Shown here piece after piece: positions 26,865 to 35,591 of a stretch of 64,000 nt of DNA. Where the stretch lies: NCBI GenBank assembly GCA_965372355.1, contig CBDVBZ010000001.1, positions 60,836 to 124,835 of the forward strand, given 5' to 3'. Origin of the DNA: CBDVBZ01 sp965372355 (GTDB lineage Bacteria > Krumholzibacteriota > Krumholzibacteriia > WVZY01). A model generated the notes under the pieces. It did not search any database, was not told where the DNA came from, and saw nothing but the letters and a program-made list of their open reading frames with translations. Within the stretch, counting starts at the first letter, position 1, and each line of letters begins with the position of its first letter. A program made the position numbers and the translations under genes.

Positions 26865-27866
26865 ATGAGAGAGACACTCGACATCACGGAACGGGATCTC
26901 GAAGGGCTGTTCGAGAGGTACCGTCGTTCGCCGGAGAGTCGCGTCTTCGTAATGCTCGCCGACGCGTGTCGAAAGACCGACCGGATCGAGGAAGCGCTCG
27001 AGATTTGCGAACAGGGCCTCGGGAGACACCCCGAATACGCGAGCGGATACGTCGTCAAAGGCAAGTGTCTCTATGACCTCGAGCGTCATGAGGACGCCCA
27101 GAGGGCCTTCGTGACGGTTCTGGATTCTGACGCGGACAATCTCGTGGCACTCAAATACCTCGGAATGATGGAAGCACTTGCCGGCCGTTTTGACTCGGCG
27201 CGCAGGTATCTCAAACAAATTCTGCGACTGGATCCAGAGAATCCCGAGATTATGGCTGCTCTGAAGCACGTCGACGAGCAGCGGCAAGGCGATCCCCGGC
27301 AGAGCAAGCGCGGGGCGGTCGAGCGCCGACAGGTCGACGACGAAGTTGCGGCGGAGAAACCTGCCGCGTCGAAAGAGCCCGAGACGGTTGTGGAGGATGA
27401 TATCGAGGTCTCGGACGAGCTTGCCACGATCACTCTCGCCGACATCTATGCGTCGCAGGGCTACAAGGACAAGGCGCTGAAGATCTACGAAGAGGTACTG
27501 ACCAGACAACCCCACAATGAAACGATAAAACGCAAGATCGCAGGGCTCGCCGGTGACCCTTCCAGGACAGGCGCACCGGACGCCGAGCAAGAACCCTCCA
27601 TCGCTATAGACGCGGATGACGACAAGAGCGAGCGCGCCGCCCGGAAGACGGATTTCGAGCGCGTGACGAACGAGGGAGCCGATGAAGACGCGGAAGCGGC
27701 CGACGAAGCGCTTCCAGGACCGGTCCTTTCAGGACAGGCGAAATGGGCGCCCGGGCAGGATGTAGAGACTCGTGCGGCCCACGCGCGGGCAGAAAAGCCG
27801 CAGAAGATCGACGAAGGGCAAAACATCGATCACTTTAAACAGTGGCTCGAGGGGTTGCGCAAGTAG
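26865..27866 (+). CDS. TPR protein with acidic linker
   Basis: About 333 residues from ATG 26865 (a TTG at 26835 is an alternative). N-terminal TPR repeats (about residues 1-135: YASGYVVKGKCLYDLERHED) and another near 185-215 (TLADIYASQGYKDKALKIYE) are separated and followed by charged, low-complexity linkers. No signal peptide, so probably cytoplasmic. Two linker sites carry dispersed-repeat sequence (27557-27573 read as DPSRTGAP; 27709-27740 read as ALPGPVLSGQAK). Ends KQWLEGLRK. Confidence 0.75.
   Translation: MRETLDITERDLEGLFERYRRSPESRVFVMLADACRKTDRIEEALEICEQGLGRHPEYASGYVVKGKCLYDLERHEDAQRAFVTVLDSDADNLVALKYLGMMEALAGRFDSARRYLKQILRLDPENPEIMAALKHVDEQRQGDPRQSKRGAVERRQVDDEVAAEKPAASKEPETVVEDDIEVSDELATITLADIYASQGYKDKALKIYEEVLTRQPHNETIKRKIAGLAGDPSRTGAPDAEQEPSIAIDADDDKSERAARKTDFERVTNEGADEDAEAADEALPGPVLSGQAKWAPGQDVETRAAHARAEKPQKIDEGQNIDHFKQWLEGLRK
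27557..27573 (+). repeat. Dispersed repeat, copy 2 (inside the TPR gene)
   Basis: CCCTTCCAGGACAGGCG, read in the same codon phase as copy 1 (PSRTG). It sits in the acidic linker after the last TPR. Confidence 0.7.
27709..27740 (+). repeat. Dispersed repeat, copy 3 (double, inside the TPR gene)
   Basis: GCGCTTCCAGGACCGG is followed at once by TCCTTTCAGGACAGGCG, a partial plus a near-complete unit. It is read in a different codon phase from copies 1 and 2 (LPGPVLSGQA), which argues against shared protein function and for DNA-level spread. Confidence 0.6.
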
Positions 27867-27871
27867 TCCGG

Positions 27872-27930
27872 CCCCGTTGTGAATCCACGCCTCAACCTCG
27901 AATTTCCGTTGTAAACCCCGTTGTGAATCC
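27872..27930. repeat. 15-bp direct repeat, 44 bp apart
   Basis: CCCCGTTGTGAATCC occurs at 27872-27886 and again at 27916-27930, in the non-coding spacer between the TPR gene and efp. No function is evident. Confidence 0.7.
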
Positions 27931-28000
27931 CATACCATAGCAGCCTGGTGGGTCGAACGCTTCGCCAGACGGATACCCAATGCAACGCTGGCCTGAAGAC

Positions 28001-28019
28001 AGCTCTTCCGGGACAGGCG
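28001..28019 (+). repeat. Dispersed repeat, copy 4 (efp upstream region)
   Basis: AGCTCTTCCGGGACAGGCG, one base from copy 1. Lies in the 259-bp spacer before efp. Confidence 0.75.
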
Positions 28020-28037
28020 TTACATCGGCCGATTGGG

Positions 28038-28054
28038 GCTCTTCCAGGACAGGC
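28038..28054 (+). repeat. Dispersed repeat, copy 5 (efp upstream region)
   Basis: GCTCTTCCAGGACAGGC, 37 bp after copy 4 in the same orientation. Confidence 0.75.
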
Positions 28055-28072
28055 TGATGCCCTGCTTACGCA

Positions 28073-28097
28073 GCCCTTCCAGGACCGGTTCAACCGG
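28073..28097 (+). repeat. Dispersed repeat, copy 6 (efp upstream region)
   Basis: GCCCTTCCAGGACCGG, ending in a small palindrome CCGGTTCAACCGG, 29 bases before the efp start. Three units at about 36-bp spacing form a loose cluster here. Confidence 0.65.
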
Positions 28098-28125
28098 CAG
28101 TAGCATTCTAAAGGAGTCGGATAAG

Positions 28126-28683
28126 ATGGCGGACACGAGCGATTTTCGGAACGGTATGATTCTCAGCATGGGCGGTGATTACTGGACTATTGTTGAATTT
28201 CAACACGTCAAACCCGGCAAGGGCGGCGCATTCGTTCGAACCAAGATCAAGAATCTCCTCACCGGACAGGTCAAGGAAAACACGTTTCGAGCAGGTGAGC
28301 GGGTCGAAGAGGTCAGGGTCGTGCGACGGCAGTACCAGTACCTGTACGAGTCCGCCGGGATGTACTACATGATGGACAAGGAGTCCTTCGAGCAGATACC
28401 GCTCGCCGAATCCATGCTGGATAACAAAAAAGGATTCCTCAAGGAGAACACGGATGTCGATATTTTGATCGATGGTGACAGGGCTCTGCTCGTGGAGCTG
28501 CCCACGTTCGTCGAGCTGGAGGTCAAGGAGACCGAACCCGGTGTCCGAGGCGACACGGCCCAGGGAGCTTCCAAACAGGCAACCATGGAAACCGGACTGG
28601 TCGTGCATGTCCCGCTCTTCGTCGATATCGGAGACACGCTCCGTATCGATACGCGGACGGGCAAGTATGTCACCCGGGTCTGA
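28126..28683 (+). CDS. efp: Elongation factor P
   Basis: Relieves ribosome stalling at proline runs. 185 residues from ATG 28126 with AAAGGAG upstream; the longer frame from 28033 would read through the repeats. The modifiable Lys loop is HVKPGKGGAF (Lys near residue 32), and the three OB-like domains have normal length, ending IDTRTGKYVTRV. No EpmA/EpmB gene is in the window. It is followed by accB after 25 bases, a frequent efp-accB-accC arrangement. Confidence 0.95.
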   Translation: MADTSDFRNGMILSMGGDYWTIVEFQHVKPGKGGAFVRTKIKNLLTGQVKENTFRAGERVEEVRVVRRQYQYLYESAGMYYMMDKESFEQIPLAESMLDNKKGFLKENTDVDILIDGDRALLVELPTFVELEVKETEPGVRGDTAQGASKQATMETGLVVHVPLFVDIGDTLRIDTRTGKYVTRV

Positions 28684-28708
28684 CGCGTCGATAACCAGGG
28701 AGACGATT

Positions 28709-29167
28709 ATGCGCAGGGAAGAACTCAAGGGATTGATCAAGCTCGTCGAGGAAAGCGATATCAGCGAGCTTGAAATCTGCGAGGGCAAGAGAAAGATCCG
28801 CATTGCAAAGAGTCGACCGGGTTCGGACCACGGCGCGGCATCCGTCGGCCAGCCGGCCCCTGCCGCCGAGCCCCAGGCCACACAACCTGTTGTTTCATCG
28901 AACGAGGCGGAGAAACTGGCATCAAACTTGAAAGAGATAACGTCACCAATGGTGGGAACCTTTTACCGGGCTCCCGCGCCCGAAGCAGGTCCGTTTACCG
29001 ATGTGGGGCAGCGTGTGACCGTGGGGCAGACGGTCTGCATCGTCGAGGCCATGAAGCTGATGAACGAGATAGGCGCGGAGTTCAGCGGGATCGTCCGCGA
29101 GGTGCTCGTGGAGAACGGACAGCCGATCGAGTTTGGTCAGGCTCTGTTTCTCGTTGAGCCCACATAA
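28709..29167 (+). CDS. accB: Biotin carboxyl carrier protein of acetyl-CoA carboxylase
   Basis: 152 residues. The N-terminal about 35 residues form the dimer/assembly region, followed by an Ala/Pro-rich linker (about 50-72) and the biotinyl domain with the biotin site EAMKLMNEI (Lys about residue 114). ATG 28709 gives the usual N-terminus (MRREELKGLIKLVEESDISE). Its partner accC lies beyond an intervening pilT. Confidence 0.95.
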   Translation: MRREELKGLIKLVEESDISELEICEGKRKIRIAKSRPGSDHGAASVGQPAPAAEPQATQPVVSSNEAEKLASNLKEITSPMVGTFYRAPAPEAGPFTDVGQRVTVGQTVCIVEAMKLMNEIGAEFSGIVREVLVENGQPIEFGQALFLVEPT

Positions 29168-29187
29168 GTTAAGACGGAAGGTGACGG

Positions 29188-30306
29188 ATGAACATCAAAG
29201 TGCTGTTAGAGGAACTGGTGCAGCTCGGGGCGTCGGATCTGCATCTCAAACCGGGTATCCCGCCCGTGGTCCGGCTCCACGGCAGCCTCAAGCGGCTCAA
29301 CCACCCCGCACCGACTCCAAAAGACATGGAAGAAGTGGCCCGTCAGATACTTACGCCGGCTCAGCGTGAAAAGTTCGAGACCAGCAAAGAGGTTGATTTT
29401 GCATTCGGAATCACCGGTCTTGCACGGTTTCGGGCGAACTGCTACGTGCAGCGAAACACGATTGCCATGGTGTTCCGGCACGTTCCTGTGACGATCCGAA
29501 CGATCGAGGAGCTGAGGTTGCCGGAAGTCATCGGCGAGCTGGCCCTCAGGCCACGCGGGATGATCCTCGTGACGGGCACGGTGGGAAGCGGCAAATCAAC
29601 CACGCTCGCCGCGATGGTCCAGCAGATCAATCGCAGTCTCAGCGCCTCGATCATTACGATCGAGGATCCGATCGAGTTTCTTCACCGCGACATCAAGGGG
29701 ATCATCAACCAGCGGGAAGTCGGCAGCGACACCGTGTCGTACCACGAAGCGCTCCGTCATGTCTTACGCCAGGACCCCGATGTCATCCTGATCGGAGAGA
29801 TCCGTGACCAGGAGACGATGGAGATCGCGCTCAAGGCAGCGGATACCGGTCACCTCGTTTTGAGCACGCTTCATACGATCGACGCCATGCAGACGGTCAA
29901 CCGAGTGATCTCGTTCTTTCCCCCGCACCAGCACCAGGAGATCCGTTATCTGCTCGCCTCGACCTTACAGTCGGTGATCAGTCAGCGGCTGTTGCCGACG
30001 GTTGGTGGGGACGGCATGGTGGCCGCAGTTGAGGTCATGGTGGCCACCGGAACGATTCGCGAGTGCATCCTCAATCCCGAGAAGACGCCCCTGATAACGC
30101 AGACGATGCGTGAGGGTGTCACACAGCACAAGATGCAGACGTTCGACCAGGCTCTGATGAAGCTCTACCAGGAAGAATCGATCACGCTGGACGTCGCTCT
30201 GCGCGCCAGTACCAATCCGCACGAGCTCACGCTCCGCCTGAAGGGAATCCAGGCAACTGCTGACAAGTCCTGGGACAGTTTCGAGAGCGAGAAGCAAGAG
30301 GCCTAG
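29188..30306 (+). CDS. pilT: Type IV pilus retraction ATPase PilT
   Basis: Hexameric secretion-type ATPase that powers pilus retraction. N-terminal PAS-like part (QLGASDLHLKPGIPPVVRLHG), Walker A GTVGSGKSTTL (about residue 134), Asp box TIEDPIEFLH, Walker B DPDVILIGEIRD and His box TGHLVLSTLHT. Length 372 fits PilT rather than PilB. It lies between accB and accC on the same strand, 20 bases after accB, separated from other pil genes in the window. Confidence 0.93.
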   Translation: MNIKVLLEELVQLGASDLHLKPGIPPVVRLHGSLKRLNHPAPTPKDMEEVARQILTPAQREKFETSKEVDFAFGITGLARFRANCYVQRNTIAMVFRHVPVTIRTIEELRLPEVIGELALRPRGMILVTGTVGSGKSTTLAAMVQQINRSLSASIITIEDPIEFLHRDIKGIINQREVGSDTVSYHEALRHVLRQDPDVILIGEIRDQETMEIALKAADTGHLVLSTLHTIDAMQTVNRVISFFPPHQHQEIRYLLASTLQSVISQRLLPTVGGDGMVAAVEVMVATGTIRECILNPEKTPLITQTMREGVTQHKMQTFDQALMKLYQEESITLDVALRASTNPHELTLRLKGIQATADKSWDSFESEKQEA

Positions 30307-30357
30307 AAAACGCCTCGGGCCGCGGATGGCGACGAACGGGCGCCCCGCTCGGCGCGC

Positions 30358-30375
30358 AGCCTGACCTGGAAGGGC
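30358..30375 (-). repeat. Dispersed repeat, copy 7 (reverse, accC upstream)
   Basis: AGCCTGACCTGGAAGGGC on the plus strand, i.e. one mismatch from the consensus core read on the minus strand. Lies in the 185-bp pilT-accC spacer. Confidence 0.6.
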
Positions 30376-30406
30376 GTTAGCGAGCACGGGTGGGGTGTTC
30401 GGTGAT

Positions 30407-30423
30407 CCCCTCCGGGGACAGGC
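30407..30423 (+). repeat. Dispersed repeat, copy 8 (divergent, accC upstream)
   Basis: CCCCTCCGGGGACAGGC, a diverged forward unit 31 bases after copy 7, so the two form an inverted pair that could fold together. Confidence 0.45.
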
Positions 30424-30491
30424 AGGACCCGCGGCCGTCCTTCCCATTTCCGTCCTTTCCAAGAACGCATCCGTTGTGATAGCTTTCCGTT

Positions 30492-31844
30492 ATGTTTCAA
30501 CGGATACTGGTTGCCAACCGGGGTGAGATCGCACTCCGGATCATGCGTGCATGCAAGGAACTCCGGATCGAGACGGTGGCTGTACACAGTACGGCGGATA
30601 CCGACGCCCTCCATGTCAAGTTTGCCGATGAGGCCATCTGCATCGGCCCGCACCCGGCGCCCGAGAGCTACCTGAACCACAATCGAATCCTCGCCGCGGC
30701 GGAAGTCAGTGGGGCGGATGCGATCCATCCCGGGTATGGTTTTCTCGCGGAGAACGCCGAGTTCGCGGACATGTGCGAGTCGTGCAATCTGACCTGGATT
30801 GGGCCGTCGCCGGAGACGATTGCTCGCATGGGAAACAAATCACTGGCGAAACAGATGATGGCGGAGTCCGGTGTCCCGGTCATTCCGGGTTCGGAGGGCT
30901 CGATCGGGTCCGAGAAAGAGGCGCTCAAGATTGCAGAGGAGATTGGCTACCCGGTCCTCGTCAAGGCGGCGTCCGGTGGCGGAGGCAAGGGGATGCGCGT
31001 CGCCGACACACCCGAGGCGCTTGCCGACGGTCTGCTCATTGCGCGCGCCGAAGCCGAGAGTAGTTTTGGGGACCCGTCGGTCTATCTGGAGCGATACCTC
31101 GCCAACCCGCGCCATGTCGAAATTCAACTCATCGGCGATTACGCCGGCAGCATCGTCCACCTGGGCGAGCGCGATTGCTCGATTCAGCGACGACATCAGA
31201 AACTACTCGAGGAGTCTCCCTGCGCGGGGCTCGACCGCGGGATCAGGGATCAGCTGTTCGAGGCATCCCTCCGTGGCGCCAGGGCGATGAACTACCACTC
31301 GGCGGGGACGATGGAGTTTCTCGTCGAAGGTGGCGAGTTCTTTTTTATGGAAATGAACACGCGAATTCAGGTCGAGCATCCCGTGACCGAAATGGTCACC
31401 GGCCGCGATCTGGTCAAGGAGCAGATATCCGTCGCGGCGGGTGAGGCACTATCCTTCCGTCAGGATGAAATCCAGTTCACCGGTCACGCGATCGAGTGTC
31501 GTGTGAATGCCGAGGATCCGCGGCAGGATTTCATGCCTTCCCCCGGTACGATCTCGTTCCTTCATCTGCCTGGAGGCACCGGCGTGCGGGTCGATTCCCA
31601 CGTCTACCAGGGATACGAGATTTCGCCGTACTACGATTCGATGATTGCCAAAATTGTTTGTCACGGTCTCGACCGAGCCGAAGCCATCGGACGGATGAAG
31701 CGGGCTCTCGAGGAGTGCGTCATTGATGGTGTGGAGACCACCCTGGAGTTTCATCAGGCGATCATCCAGGATCCGCGCTTTGTGAGCGGTGATCTCAGCA
31801 CCCGCTTTCTGGAGCACCTCGACTGGTGGGACGCCAAAAAATAG
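30492..31844 (+). CDS. accC: Acetyl-CoA carboxylase biotin carboxylase subunit
   Basis: ATP-dependent carboxylation of biotin on AccB. Standard N-terminus FQRILVANRGEIALRIMRAC, ATP-grasp loop KAASGGGGKGMR (about residue 160), and MNTRIQVEHPVTEMVTG. Length 450. The carboxyltransferase subunits (accA/accD) are not in the window. Confidence 0.97.
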   Translation: MFQRILVANRGEIALRIMRACKELRIETVAVHSTADTDALHVKFADEAICIGPHPAPESYLNHNRILAAAEVSGADAIHPGYGFLAENAEFADMCESCNLTWIGPSPETIARMGNKSLAKQMMAESGVPVIPGSEGSIGSEKEALKIAEEIGYPVLVKAASGGGGKGMRVADTPEALADGLLIARAEAESSFGDPSVYLERYLANPRHVEIQLIGDYAGSIVHLGERDCSIQRRHQKLLEESPCAGLDRGIRDQLFEASLRGARAMNYHSAGTMEFLVEGGEFFFMEMNTRIQVEHPVTEMVTGRDLVKEQISVAAGEALSFRQDEIQFTGHAIECRVNAEDPRQDFMPSPGTISFLHLPGGTGVRVDSHVYQGYEISPYYDSMIAKIVCHGLDRAEAIGRMKRALEECVIDGVETTLEFHQAIIQDPRFVSGDLSTRFLEHLDWWDAKK

Positions 31845-31905
31845 GTGGCAGCCCGTTTGATAGGTGCTAGAATTCGCCCTTGGGATTCCAACCCCCCAGC
31901 AGAAT

Positions 31906-34191
31906 ATGAGCCGCACAAACAGGTATTTCCTTTTTATAGCGTGTGTTGCGCTTGCCGCCTTCCTGGCCGTGGCACTGGCGACGGCACGCCCCGGCGACTG
32001 GCCCTTTCACTCCGACCGGTCGTTCAGGGACGTGCGCAACCTGTCCGGCCCGCTGGGCTCGCTGCTCGCGTATGGCTTTATCGGCTCGCTCGGGCGTCTC
32101 TTTGCCTGGTTCGTCCCCATCTGCCTGCTGGTGTTCGGCTCCGGTCTGCTCGTGGATCGGGCACGAGCCGCCGGCAAGATTGTATTTAAGTCATTTCTAT
32201 CCATAGTGTTACTAAGTTCGTTCTTTGCGCTGATGCCTGCCACCCAAGGGAAGACGCTCCTATCGGGCTCGTTGGGGACGAGGGTCGGTGCTCTTGTGTC
32301 GTCCGTTCTGGGTGAGTTTGGCGGTACGACCCTGCTCATCACGATTCTGCTGCTGATCTTCTTTACCGAGCTGAGGCTGATGGCCGGGGCGGGGCGTCGC
32401 GCCGCCGGCAAGGCGCCTGCACAGCGCAAGCGGGTCACCGGGTGGACGAGCGCTGTCTCCATCTGGATTGGGCGACGGGTCGAGGCGCTACGGGAGCAGC
32501 GTGAGCGGTGGCGGGAAGCTCGCCTGAGGGCGCGCGAGCAAAAGCAGAAGTCTGCACGCAGACCGGACCCCACACCCCAACCGACTCCTCCTGCGTCTGC
32601 CCGCGTCCCCGATGACGCGCCGTGGGTGGAGATCGATCGTTCCGAGAAGCCCAAGCCCCGTGCGGCAGCGACGGTCGCGCACGTCGAAAAACCGGCCGCC
32701 CCGTCGCCCGTCAGGAAGCCCGACGCCTCCGGTGAGCGGATACCACTGGAGAAGGCGACGCTGCCTCCGATATCAATTCTCAAGACCGGCGCCGAAGAGG
32801 AGTCGGGCTTTTCGAATGACCAGCTCAAGAACTGGAGCGACGTCCTCGAGAGCAAGCTTTCCAACTACGGCATCCACGGACGCGTCACCGCGGTCAATCA
32901 GGGGCCGTTCGTTACCACGTTCGAGTTCGAGCCGGCGCCGGGTGTGAAAGTCAAGGACATCGTCAGCCGATCGGATGATCTCGCTCTGGCGATGCGCGCG
33001 CGCAGCCTGCGGTTGATTGCACCGATACCCGGCCGAGCCGTCGTTGGCATCGAGATACCCAATCCTCATCAGCAGGTCGTCTATTTTCGCGATGTGTTGA
33101 GGGAGATCCCCGAGCGGTTGCGCTACAGCGGCATCATGATCGCGCTGGGTGTCGACGCGGTCGGAAAGCCCTTCCACATGAATCTCTGCAGTGCTCCGCA
33201 TCTCTTGATGGCCGGGACTACCGGCTCGGGGAAGAGCGTGGCGCTGAACTGTTTTCTGGCGAGCATCCTGTTTCAGTACCGACCTGCCGACATCCGGTTG
33301 TTGATCATTGACCCGAAGATGGTCGAGATGAGCATGTTCAACGGCATTCCTCACCTTATGCATCCGGTGATCACGGATCCGGCAGAGGCGGTTCGTGTGT
33401 TCAATTACTTGATCCGCGAGATGGAAAGAAGGAACAATCTGCTCCGCAAGAGCGGTGTCAAGAACATCGAGAGCTACAATTCGAGGATCGCGCTGGGCAA
33501 GAACGATGTCGACCCGAATGCGGAGAGGCTCTCGTACATCGTGCTCGTCCTCGACGAGCTGGCGGATCTCGTGTTGACCAAGGGCATCGACTTCGAGTCG
33601 CTGTTGTCGCGTCTGTCCAACATGGCGCGCGCCGTTGGCATCCACATGATCGTGGCGACGCAGCGGCCCTCCGTCGATGTGATCGACGGCAAGACCAAAG
33701 CCAATTTTCCAACACGCATCGCGTTTCGAGTAGCCACCAAAGTCGACTCGCGGACGATACTCGACTGCATGGGTGCGGAGAAGCTTCTCGGCAAAGGCGA
33801 CATGCTCTACGTCGACGCCAAGCATCCCGAGGCGCTGAGGCTTCACGGATCTTGGTTGTCGGAGGACGAGCTCGACGAGCTCGTGGGTCACTGGAAACGT
33901 TATGACTTCGAGGAATCCCAACTCCAGTTCGCGGAGGAGACCAGGGGAGTGGCCTCGAACGGTGAGAAGGACTCGTACTTCGATGAAGCGAGAAACGTGA
34001 TACTTTGCCATCGTCAGGGCTCGACCTCGCTCCTGCAGAGAAAACTCCACGTCGGATACGCGAGAGCCGCGCGGCTTCTCGATCAGCTGGAGGACGCGGG
34101 TATCGTGGGACCACCCGATGGAAGCAAGCCCAGGGAAGTGCTGATCAGCTCGGATGAAGAGAGCCTGGGCATCTACGACCGGGGGGTATGA
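31906..34191 (+). CDS. ftsK: DNA translocase FtsK
   Basis: Septal motor that clears chromosome ends and activates dimer resolution. About 761 residues from ATG 31906 (GTG 31864 is possible). Four hydrophobic segments fall within the first about 165 residues, then a Pro/Arg/Lys-rich linker (about 170-285), the motor domain with Walker A GTTGSGKSV (about residue 435) and VLDELADLVL, and a C-terminal winged-helix gamma domain (about 690-755: ILCHRQGSTSLLQRKLHVGY). Short linker compared with E. coli FtsK. rimO starts 7 bases after its stop. Confidence 0.94.
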   Translation: MSRTNRYFLFIACVALAAFLAVALATARPGDWPFHSDRSFRDVRNLSGPLGSLLAYGFIGSLGRLFAWFVPICLLVFGSGLLVDRARAAGKIVFKSFLSIVLLSSFFALMPATQGKTLLSGSLGTRVGALVSSVLGEFGGTTLLITILLLIFFTELRLMAGAGRRAAGKAPAQRKRVTGWTSAVSIWIGRRVEALREQRERWREARLRAREQKQKSARRPDPTPQPTPPASARVPDDAPWVEIDRSEKPKPRAAATVAHVEKPAAPSPVRKPDASGERIPLEKATLPPISILKTGAEEESGFSNDQLKNWSDVLESKLSNYGIHGRVTAVNQGPFVTTFEFEPAPGVKVKDIVSRSDDLALAMRARSLRLIAPIPGRAVVGIEIPNPHQQVVYFRDVLREIPERLRYSGIMIALGVDAVGKPFHMNLCSAPHLLMAGTTGSGKSVALNCFLASILFQYRPADIRLLIIDPKMVEMSMFNGIPHLMHPVITDPAEAVRVFNYLIREMERRNNLLRKSGVKNIESYNSRIALGKNDVDPNAERLSYIVLVLDELADLVLTKGIDFESLLSRLSNMARAVGIHMIVATQRPSVDVIDGKTKANFPTRIAFRVATKVDSRTILDCMGAEKLLGKGDMLYVDAKHPEALRLHGSWLSEDELDELVGHWKRYDFEESQLQFAEETRGVASNGEKDSYFDEARNVILCHRQGSTSLLQRKLHVGYARAARLLDQLEDAGIVGPPDGSKPREVLISSDEESLGIYDRGV

Positions 34192-34198
34192 GCGGGAT

Positions 34199-35524
34199 AT
34201 GACCGCGTACATCACGAGCCTTGGCTGTCCAAAGAACCTCGTCGACACGGAAGCAACCCTTGCGCTCCTACGCGGGGAAGGATGTACCGTGACCGAGGAT
34301 CCCGCTGATGCGGATGTGATGATCGTCAACGCGTGTTCGTTTCTCGGTGCGGCCTGGCAGGAGACCATCGAGGAAGTCGGAAGACTCAGCCGGATAAAGG
34401 AAAACGATCGGTCGAAAAAGTTGGTCCTAATGGGCTGCCTGCCAAAACATCGCACGGAGGACTGGCGGGGGCAGTTGACACACGTCGACCAGTTCGTACC
34501 GGCGGGCGAACATGCGCGATTGCCATTGCTCGTTCGGGCGTGGCGCGACGATGGGGACGCTTCACGGTCGTCGCACGAAGTGGCGCTCGACCGGTTCGCC
34601 GGTTTCGAACGCCGGGCGCTGCTCACGCCGTCTCATACCGCCTATGTAAAGATCGCCGATGGCTGCAGCCGCCGGTGTTCGTTCTGCGCAATCCCGAAGA
34701 TCCGCGGAGAGATGGTCTCGAGACCGGTCGATTCGATTGTCGGTGAGGTGGAGGGCCTGCGTGACAACGGTGTCAGGGAAGTCTCCCTGCTCGCGCAGGA
34801 CATCACGTCCTACTATTCCGATGGCCGGCGCTTTGCCGATCTCGTCGATGCGATCGCCGCGACCGGGATCGACTGGATACGAATCTACTACGCGCACCCG
34901 GGCTCTCTGACGCTCGATCTCGCACGGCGCATCTTCGGCCATCCCGCGGTGTGCCGATACCTCGAGTCGCCCATTCAGCATGCTTCAGACCGGGTTTTGA
35001 AACGGATGGGACGACCGTACACACGTGCGGGTCTCGAGAGACTCTTTAGCGGGATGCGGAAAGAGTTTTCGGATGTCAGGGTGCGCAGTGAGGTCATCGT
35101 CGGTTTTCCCGGTGAAGAGGACAGTGATTTCGAAGCGCTCAAGCGATTCGTCGAGGAGACGGAATTCGCGTCGCTGGGTATCTTCGAGTTCTCACCCGAG
35201 CCGAACACGCCGGCGGCGCAGTTGGATGGGGCGGTGCCCGACGACGTCAAGAGGGAGCGCGCGACGGAGCTCAGTGATCTACAGAACGCGATCACGTTTG
35301 GCCTGCACGATGCGGAGAGAGGCTCTGTCCACAAGATTCTCGTGGACCGGTTCCGTGACGATTCTCTTCGTGATGGTTACACATATGCGGGCCGGTACTA
35401 CGGGCAGGCACTCGAAGTGGATGGGGAAGTTTTACTCAAAGGCGACGGGTTGGTCATCGGTGAATTCGTTTCCGCCGTCATCACCGACGCGGACGTCTTC
35501 GATCTTCGTGGCGAAGTTGCTTGA
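34199..35524 (+). CDS. rimO: Ribosomal protein S12 methylthiotransferase RimO
   Basis: Radical-SAM enzyme that methylthiolates an Asp of ribosomal protein S12. N-terminal UPF0004 domain starts ITSLGCPKNLVDTEATLALL; the radical-SAM cluster is CSRRCSFC (Cx3Cx2C, about residue 155); a C-terminal TRAM domain follows (about 375-440). The LGCPKNLVD signature separates RimO from MiaB. About 441 residues from ATG 34199. Confidence 0.92.
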   Translation: MTAYITSLGCPKNLVDTEATLALLRGEGCTVTEDPADADVMIVNACSFLGAAWQETIEEVGRLSRIKENDRSKKLVLMGCLPKHRTEDWRGQLTHVDQFVPAGEHARLPLLVRAWRDDGDASRSSHEVALDRFAGFERRALLTPSHTAYVKIADGCSRRCSFCAIPKIRGEMVSRPVDSIVGEVEGLRDNGVREVSLLAQDITSYYSDGRRFADLVDAIAATGIDWIRIYYAHPGSLTLDLARRIFGHPAVCRYLESPIQHASDRVLKRMGRPYTRAGLERLFSGMRKEFSDVRVRSEVIVGFPGEEDSDFEALKRFVEETEFASLGIFEFSPEPNTPAAQLDGAVPDDVKRERATELSDLQNAITFGLHDAERGSVHKILVDRFRDDSLRDGYTYAGRYYGQALEVDGEVLLKGDGLVIGEFVSAVITDADVFDLRGEVA

Positions 35525-35535
35525 CTTTTAATCAC

Positions 35536-35564
35536 TTGACCATGCCTGGGCGATTCGTTATTTA
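35536..35564 (+). promoter_or_regulatory. Sigma-70-type promoter before the exported unknown gene
   Basis: -35 TTGACC (35536-35541), exactly 17-bp spacer, -10 TATTTA (35559-35564), 28 bases before the start codon at 35592. It would make the group 35592-38601 a separate transcript from ftsK-rimO. Confidence 0.5.
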
Positions 35565-35591
35565 TAGGGAGCCCCTTTATCGGGAGGGATA

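Noticed and set aside
32773..34626. Minus-strand open frame of 617 codons across ftsK and rimO
   Set aside because: Antisense to conserved FtsK motor and RimO sequence; no recognisable domain and no ribosome-binding site.
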